A stretch of 25,641 nucleotides of DNA from JBGTKH01 sp041744735. Lineage in GTDB: Bacteria; Planctomycetota; Planctomycetia; Pirellulales; Pirellulaceae. The stretch covers positions 1-25,641 of the forward strand of contig JBGTKH010000065.1 of the NCBI GenBank assembly GCA_041744735.1, given 5' to 3'. Both the position numbers and the translations under genes were made by a program. A model generated the notes under the pieces. It had not been told where the DNA came from. It ran no database searches and saw only the letters and a list, made by a program, of their open reading frames with translations. Below, piece by piece: positions 22,674 through 25,641 of this stretch; position 1 is the first letter of the stretch, and every line of letters starts with the position of its first letter.

Positions 22674-24380
22674 TCACGGCTTGCCATGGTCATATATCTC
22701 CTTGATTTCATCCGCAGTCAGAGCTGCCGCAAAGATTGCCATTTCGTCGATGCTGCCGTTGAGATTGCGGATGGCGAACTCCGCGTCGGGCATGGTGGGC
22801 GTCGCCCAGTTGCCGATCGATGCCGCGCCAATGCGTGTTGCCGACGGCATCTGCTCATCCGGCACAATGTGACGGCTCAAGACATTTCCGTTTGTATAGT
22901 GAGTGATCGTCCGCGCATCCATGTCGCAGGTGACTGCCAGATGCAGCCATTTGCCGTTCATCGAGGGCTGCCAAAAGGACGGCGACAAGGCCTTGAAGTC
23001 TCGCGGCCCCTGCTGCGTGCGCTCGACGGGCCGCACCGAGAAATAGATTTGGCCCGTGTCGAGGATCTGCCAATGCGGCTCCCCCTTGTCGTATCCGTCG
23101 GTCAGCAGCAGCGAGTTGTACCAACGGTCGAGGCTGTCGATTTTGACCCAGCACGCGAGGGTCAAGGAGCTGTACTCGCCTGGTATCTGAACGCGGACGC
23201 GATCCGCAGGCCGCTTGAATTCCAAGGCTCGCTTCGCATCCCAACGCCCCTCAACCTCGCGCGCACCGACGATCGCTCCATCCAACTCCTTGTTCGTAGG
23301 CTCGTTACTACACGCCAGCCGCCGCTCCCAGTCACCGGCTTGATCAAACGCATAATACGCAATCAGCCGTGGGTCGCGTCGCGTTGCATCCGACCACGCC
23401 TTCCATCGTTCATAGCGGGCGGATCGCTGCATCTCAGCACGCGACTCAAGCCCGGCAATATCAACGAAGGTCTCCGGTGTAACTTGGGAATCCCGATACG
23501 AACCATCCGCGGATCGGATTACCGATTGTCCGGCCGACAGCCGCCGCTTCTCGTTGGACGGACGGTGCAACTCAACTTCGCCGTCAAAGACTTGTACGTT
23601 GGCTCCATCCGTCGAAACGGACAGTCCGAACTCCGTCCCCAAATCCACGACTGTCATGTCGTCCACTTCAAGCGCAAACCCCCGAGCCGCTGGCGGTACG
23701 TGGGCACGCAGGCGGCCGCTGTGAACGCGCGCCAGGGTTGCAGATTCAAGTTCCAATTCCGCGGGGCCTTCGACGATCACCGTCGCCCCACAAAAGAACT
23801 CGACCTGAGCATGACCTGCCTGGATCGCAAAGCGTCCTGGCGGAAGTGCGTCACCGACTTCGAGTGCCGGTTGGTCGACGCCCCATTCAACATCTACAAG
23901 GTGGGTGACCAAGGCGATGCCGTGCGAGGTCGCCTCTCGCGATGCATCGCGGGCACTCAGGTCGCCCGTTCCAGCAACTTTTACTAAACCGTCCGAATGG
24001 TCCGGGAATTGCGAATAGACGATCCAGCCCGCCAGGACACAGACCAGCAGCGACAACGCACTGACCAGCCAAAAACTTGTGCTGAACACGCGGCGCGTCT
24101 GTTCCGACGTAGCCGAAGTCGCCAGACTTTGGCAATTGGGCGTCAACTCGGCCAAAGTCTGGCGACTTCGGCTACCACTCATCTCGCTGAGCGGCGGCGC
24201 GAGTCCTGCGTCGGTCTCCAGTTGCATCGCTGCGGTAATCATCTGCATTTGAACAAAATGGGACCTGGCTTCCGCGTTGGGTTTCAGAATCTCGCGGATT
24301 CGCGCGACGCCTTGCTCGTCCAGCGAGCCGGATTCCCAATCGATCAACAGCGATTCAAGTTCGTCGAATTCTGTACTCAT
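22674..24380 (-). CDS. FecR-domain and LamG-domain membrane protein (anti-sigma-like)
   Basis: 568-residue protein. The N-terminus (1-66, ESLLIDWESGSLDEQGVARI) resembles the cytoplasmic anti-sigma part of planctomycete FecR proteins. One transmembrane helix is at about 102-122. FecR core at about 165-290: VEFFCGATVIVEGPAELEL, SGRLRAHVPPAARGFALEV, VVDLGTEFGLSV, VQVFDGEVEL. A LamG/concanavalin-like domain at about 340-565 (LIAYYAFDQ, SLTLACWVKI, GSIDEMAIFAAALTADEI) may bind carbohydrate. Residues about 69-91, just before the membrane helix, are encoded by an in-frame palindrome. Encoded 75 bases after the ECF sigma gene and most likely its signal-transducing partner: an outer signal sensed by LamG/FecR would free the sigma factor. 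Confidence 0.9.
   Translation of the reverse strand: MSTEFDELESLLIDWESGSLDEQGVARIREILKPNAEARSHFVQMQMITAAMQLETDAGLAPPLSEMSGSRSRQTLAELTPNCQSLATSATSEQTRRVFSTSFWLVSALSLLVCVLAGWIVYSQFPDHSDGLVKVAGTGDLSARDASREATSHGIALVTHLVDVEWGVDQPALEVGDALPPGRFAIQAGHAQVEFFCGATVIVEGPAELELESATLARVHSGRLRAHVPPAARGFALEVDDMTVVDLGTEFGLSVSTDGANVQVFDGEVELHRPSNEKRRLSAGQSVIRSADGSYRDSQVTPETFVDIAGLESRAEMQRSARYERWKAWSDATRRDPRLIAYYAFDQAGDWERRLACSNEPTNKELDGAIVGAREVEGRWDAKRALEFKRPADRVRVQIPGEYSSLTLACWVKIDSLDRWYNSLLLTDGYDKGEPHWQILDTGQIYFSVRPVERTQQGPRDFKALSPSFWQPSMNGKWLHLAVTCDMDARTITHYTNGNVLSRHIVPDEQMPSATRIGAASIGNWATPTMPDAEFAIRNLNGSIDEMAIFAAALTADEIKEIYDHGKP
24109..24175. repeat. Palindrome in frame within the FecR-LamG gene
   Basis: Perfect inverted repeat with 24-base arms (24109-24132 and 24152-24175; GTAGCCGAAGTCGCCAGACT start) and a 19-base loop. 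It codes for RSRQTLAELTPNCQSLATSA within the juxtamembrane linker. A sister copy lies at 24394-24459. Confidence 0.9.
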
Positions 24381-24393
24381 CTTTCAACTCCAC

Positions 24394-24459
24394 GTAGCCG
24401 AATTCGCCAGAATTTGGACAGCGGCTCGTCGCCGGCCAAAGTCTGGCGACTTCGGCTAC
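24394..24459. repeat. Second copy of the GTAGCCGAAGTCGCC palindrome
   Basis: Arms 24394-24417 and 24436-24459; the right arm is identical to that of the intragenic copy and the left arm differs at two bases. It fills most of the spacer between the sigma factor and FecR-LamG genes and contributes the sigma factor's stop codon. Confidence 0.88.
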
Positions 24460-24980
24460 GAATCTTCCGCCGCGAGACGTTTCTGAACGCATGCGGCCAA
24501 CTGCCGTCGAATCCGCAGCAAGGCCACCTTGATTGATCCGACCGTCCGCTCCACGGACGCAGCAGTATCCGCCATGGACATGTTGCGAAAATACCGACGT
24601 TCGATCAGTTCCCGATTGGTGGGAGTCAGCAATTGCATGCAGGGCCGCAGCGCTTCGCGAATGGCATCCACCTGCCCGGCCTGCCGCTGAGCTTCGTCGC
24701 TGAGCGTCGCCACGAGTTCCGAATCCAGCAGCAACCGATCCCGCTTCTGGTCTCGAACATGAGCCAGCACCTGAAAGCGGGCAATCGCGAAAGCCCACGA
24801 CAGAAACGGCTTGTCCGGCTGAAACTCGTCAATCTTCCGCCACAGGACCAGGTTCGTCTCCTGCACTACATCCGCCGCCCGATTCCGATCGCCGAGCAAC
24901 GAAAAGACGTACCCGTACAGCCGATTCTGATGCTCGGTAAGCTGCTGCACGAAATGTTCCGTCTTGTCCGAACTATCCAT
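24456..24980 (-). CDS. ECF-type RNA polymerase sigma factor (planctomycete type)
   Basis: 174-residue sigma-70 family protein. Region 2 at about residues 15-80: QNRLYGYVFSLLGDRNRAADVVQETNLVLWRKI, then FLSWAFAIARFQVLAHVRDQKRD. Region 4 at about 108-165: LREALRPC-type helix, LTPTNRELIERRYFRNMSMADTAA, then RTVGSIKVALLRIRRQLAACV as recognition helix. It probably directs transcription of its own operon (FecR-LamG, DUF1549/DUF1553, DUF1501). ATG 24980 gives the standard length. The stop TAG is part of a palindromic repeat (24394-24459), so the last few residues (AAEDS) may have been altered by insertion. Confidence 0.93.
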   Translation of the reverse strand: MDSSDKTEHFVQQLTEHQNRLYGYVFSLLGDRNRAADVVQETNLVLWRKIDEFQPDKPFLSWAFAIARFQVLAHVRDQKRDRLLLDSELVATLSDEAQRQAGQVDAIREALRPCMQLLTPTNRELIERRYFRNMSMADTAASVERTVGSIKVALLRIRRQLAACVQKRLAAEDS

Positions 24981-25081
24981 GATTCCTCCGCGATACAGGC
25001 AATTACCGCGGCAACCAACAAGGTTACATAAAATCGGCGGGTTCTTCGAAATTGACCGCGGAGCAACGCGAAATGCGGGAA

Positions 25082-25369
25082 TTATCGACGATCTAGCCGC
25101 TTTTGGAGGCGCGTCGAGAGCTGTTCCACGAACGCCGGATTTGCCTGCGCGATATTGTTCGTTTCCTTGGCCGGGGACGTGTGATCATACAGCTCGGCGT
25201 AGCCATCTTTGTGGACGATCAGTCGATGCGTGTCAGTGCGGATGGTTCTGGCGGCGTCGCCGTAGGAGATTGCCGCATGGCCGGGGGAAGTGGGCTCTTC
25301 GAGCAACGGGAGCAAAGAGGCTCCGTCCACGAAATCGGGTTGACGAAGTCCTGCCAGATCGCACAAGGT
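25082..25369 (-). pseudogene. Sulfatase C-terminal fragment
   Basis: About 95 residues matching the very end of iduronate-type sulfatases: LCDLAGLRQPDFVDGASLLP, AISYGDAARTIRTDTHRLIV, GYAELYDHTSPAKETNNIAQ, ending in LQKRLDRR. Everything upstream is missing, including the CxPSR formylglycine motif and the metal site. The frame continues to 25468 but is not sulfatase-like beyond about 25369, where another gene remnant begins. It is a dead 3' end, not a functional enzyme. Confidence 0.8.
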
Positions 25370-25374
25370 GAGAC

Positions 25375-25509
25375 GAATCGCTTTTCCACTTTCTCCCGCC
25401 GAAGATTGATTAGCAGCCCGTGCCGCATGCCGGTCAGCGTCAGGTACTGAAGCGCCTGCCTGCGGCAACGATCACCTGAATCGCCGTTTCCAACAATACC
25501 AATTTCATC
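25375..25509 (-). pseudogene. GxxExxY/PDDEXK_3-like C-terminal fragment
   Basis: In a frame different from the sulfatase fragment the minus strand reads NGDSGDRCRRQALQYLTLTG, then MRHGLLINLRREKVEKRFVS. This resembles the last 40 residues of the GxxExxY (PDDEXK_3-like) family, with the typical QLxxYLxLTGxxxGLLINF...KRF pattern as I recall it. No start and no upstream catalytic part is seen. It abuts the sulfatase fragment directly. Confidence 0.55.
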
Positions 25510-25592
25510 AAGTTATTTTTTTGCGGATACAGTTCGTATCATTCGGTAGTGTCCCAACATTGTGTTGCTGAGAAGTTTTGGGTGGCTGGGGC

Positions 25593-25641
25593 TGAGTCCG
25601 CGAAGCCCCAGTGCGTCGCACGCTGGGGCTTCGCGGACTCA
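25593..25641. repeat. Palindrome at the window edge
   Basis: TGAGTCCGCGAAGCCCCAG (25593-25611) pairs perfectly with CTGGGGCTTCGCGGACTCA (25623-25641) around an 11-base loop. The repeat reaches the last base, so it may continue outside. Confidence 0.88.

Noticed and set aside
22617..23987. 456-codon plus-strand open frame opposite the FecR-LamG gene
   Set aside because: No recognisable domain or ribosome binding site; the minus strand has a well-formed FecR-LamG protein.
24109..24459. Insertion sequence ends
   Set aside because: The two palindrome copies are separated by ordinary FecR coding sequence, with no transposase between them.

Overview
The window reads as a piece of a planctomycete chromosome, most likely of the Pirellula/Blastopirellula type. 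The markers are a DUF1559 pseudopilin, a DUF1549/DUF1553 cytochrome-type protein paired with a Tat-exported DUF1501 protein, a small ECF sigma factor next to a FecR-LamG protein, a sulfatase remnant, weak ribosome binding sites, and many palindromic repeats. No tRNA, rRNA, CRISPR array or intact transposase was seen.

Layout. 1-2470 (+): end of a cytochrome-oxidase-type cluster, with an ABC-2 permease (cut by the left edge), a SCO1/SenC copper protein, a DUF420 membrane protein and a small CPxC membrane protein. 2537-5161 (-): three exported proteins, namely a putative transglutaminase-elicitor-family protein, a tiny PTQK-repeat protein with its own terminator, and an unknown secreted protein. 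5504-10475 (+): an acyl-CoA catabolic cluster holding a carboxylase beta subunit, an unknown Cys-motif protein, an AtuA-type protein split into two genes, and an enoyl-CoA hydratase. It resembles acyclic-terpene (Atu) or leucine (Liu) degradation, without the biotin-carrying subunit. 10650-12085 (+): a pseudopilin and a His-rich membrane protein. 12438-12884 (+): an ArsR-type regulator, convergent with a TlpA-like lipoprotein (12994-13620, -). 13758-17646 (-): a tight three-gene operon with an unusual fusion of a xylose-isomerase-like epimerase to an AlsE/Rpe-like epimerase, followed by two medium-chain dehydrogenases; probably an undescribed sugar or polyol route. 17768-24980 (-): ECF sigma, FecR-LamG, a decayed four-helix-bundle gene, the large DUF1549/DUF1553 protein and the DUF1501 protein. 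25082-25509 (-): remnants of a sulfatase and of a GxxExxY-type gene joined end to end, followed by a palindrome at the window edge.

The most striking feature is the number of palindromic repeat families. Several lie inside or across genes without breaking them. One is an in-frame linker in the FecR-LamG protein, and its sister copy supplies the sigma factor's stop codon. Two different palindromes sit in linkers of the DUF1549/DUF1553 protein, whose signal peptide also overlaps a GTGACAAG repeat. Another forms the C-terminal tail of the small AtuA-like protein. Family names come from reading the translations; no database search was possible.
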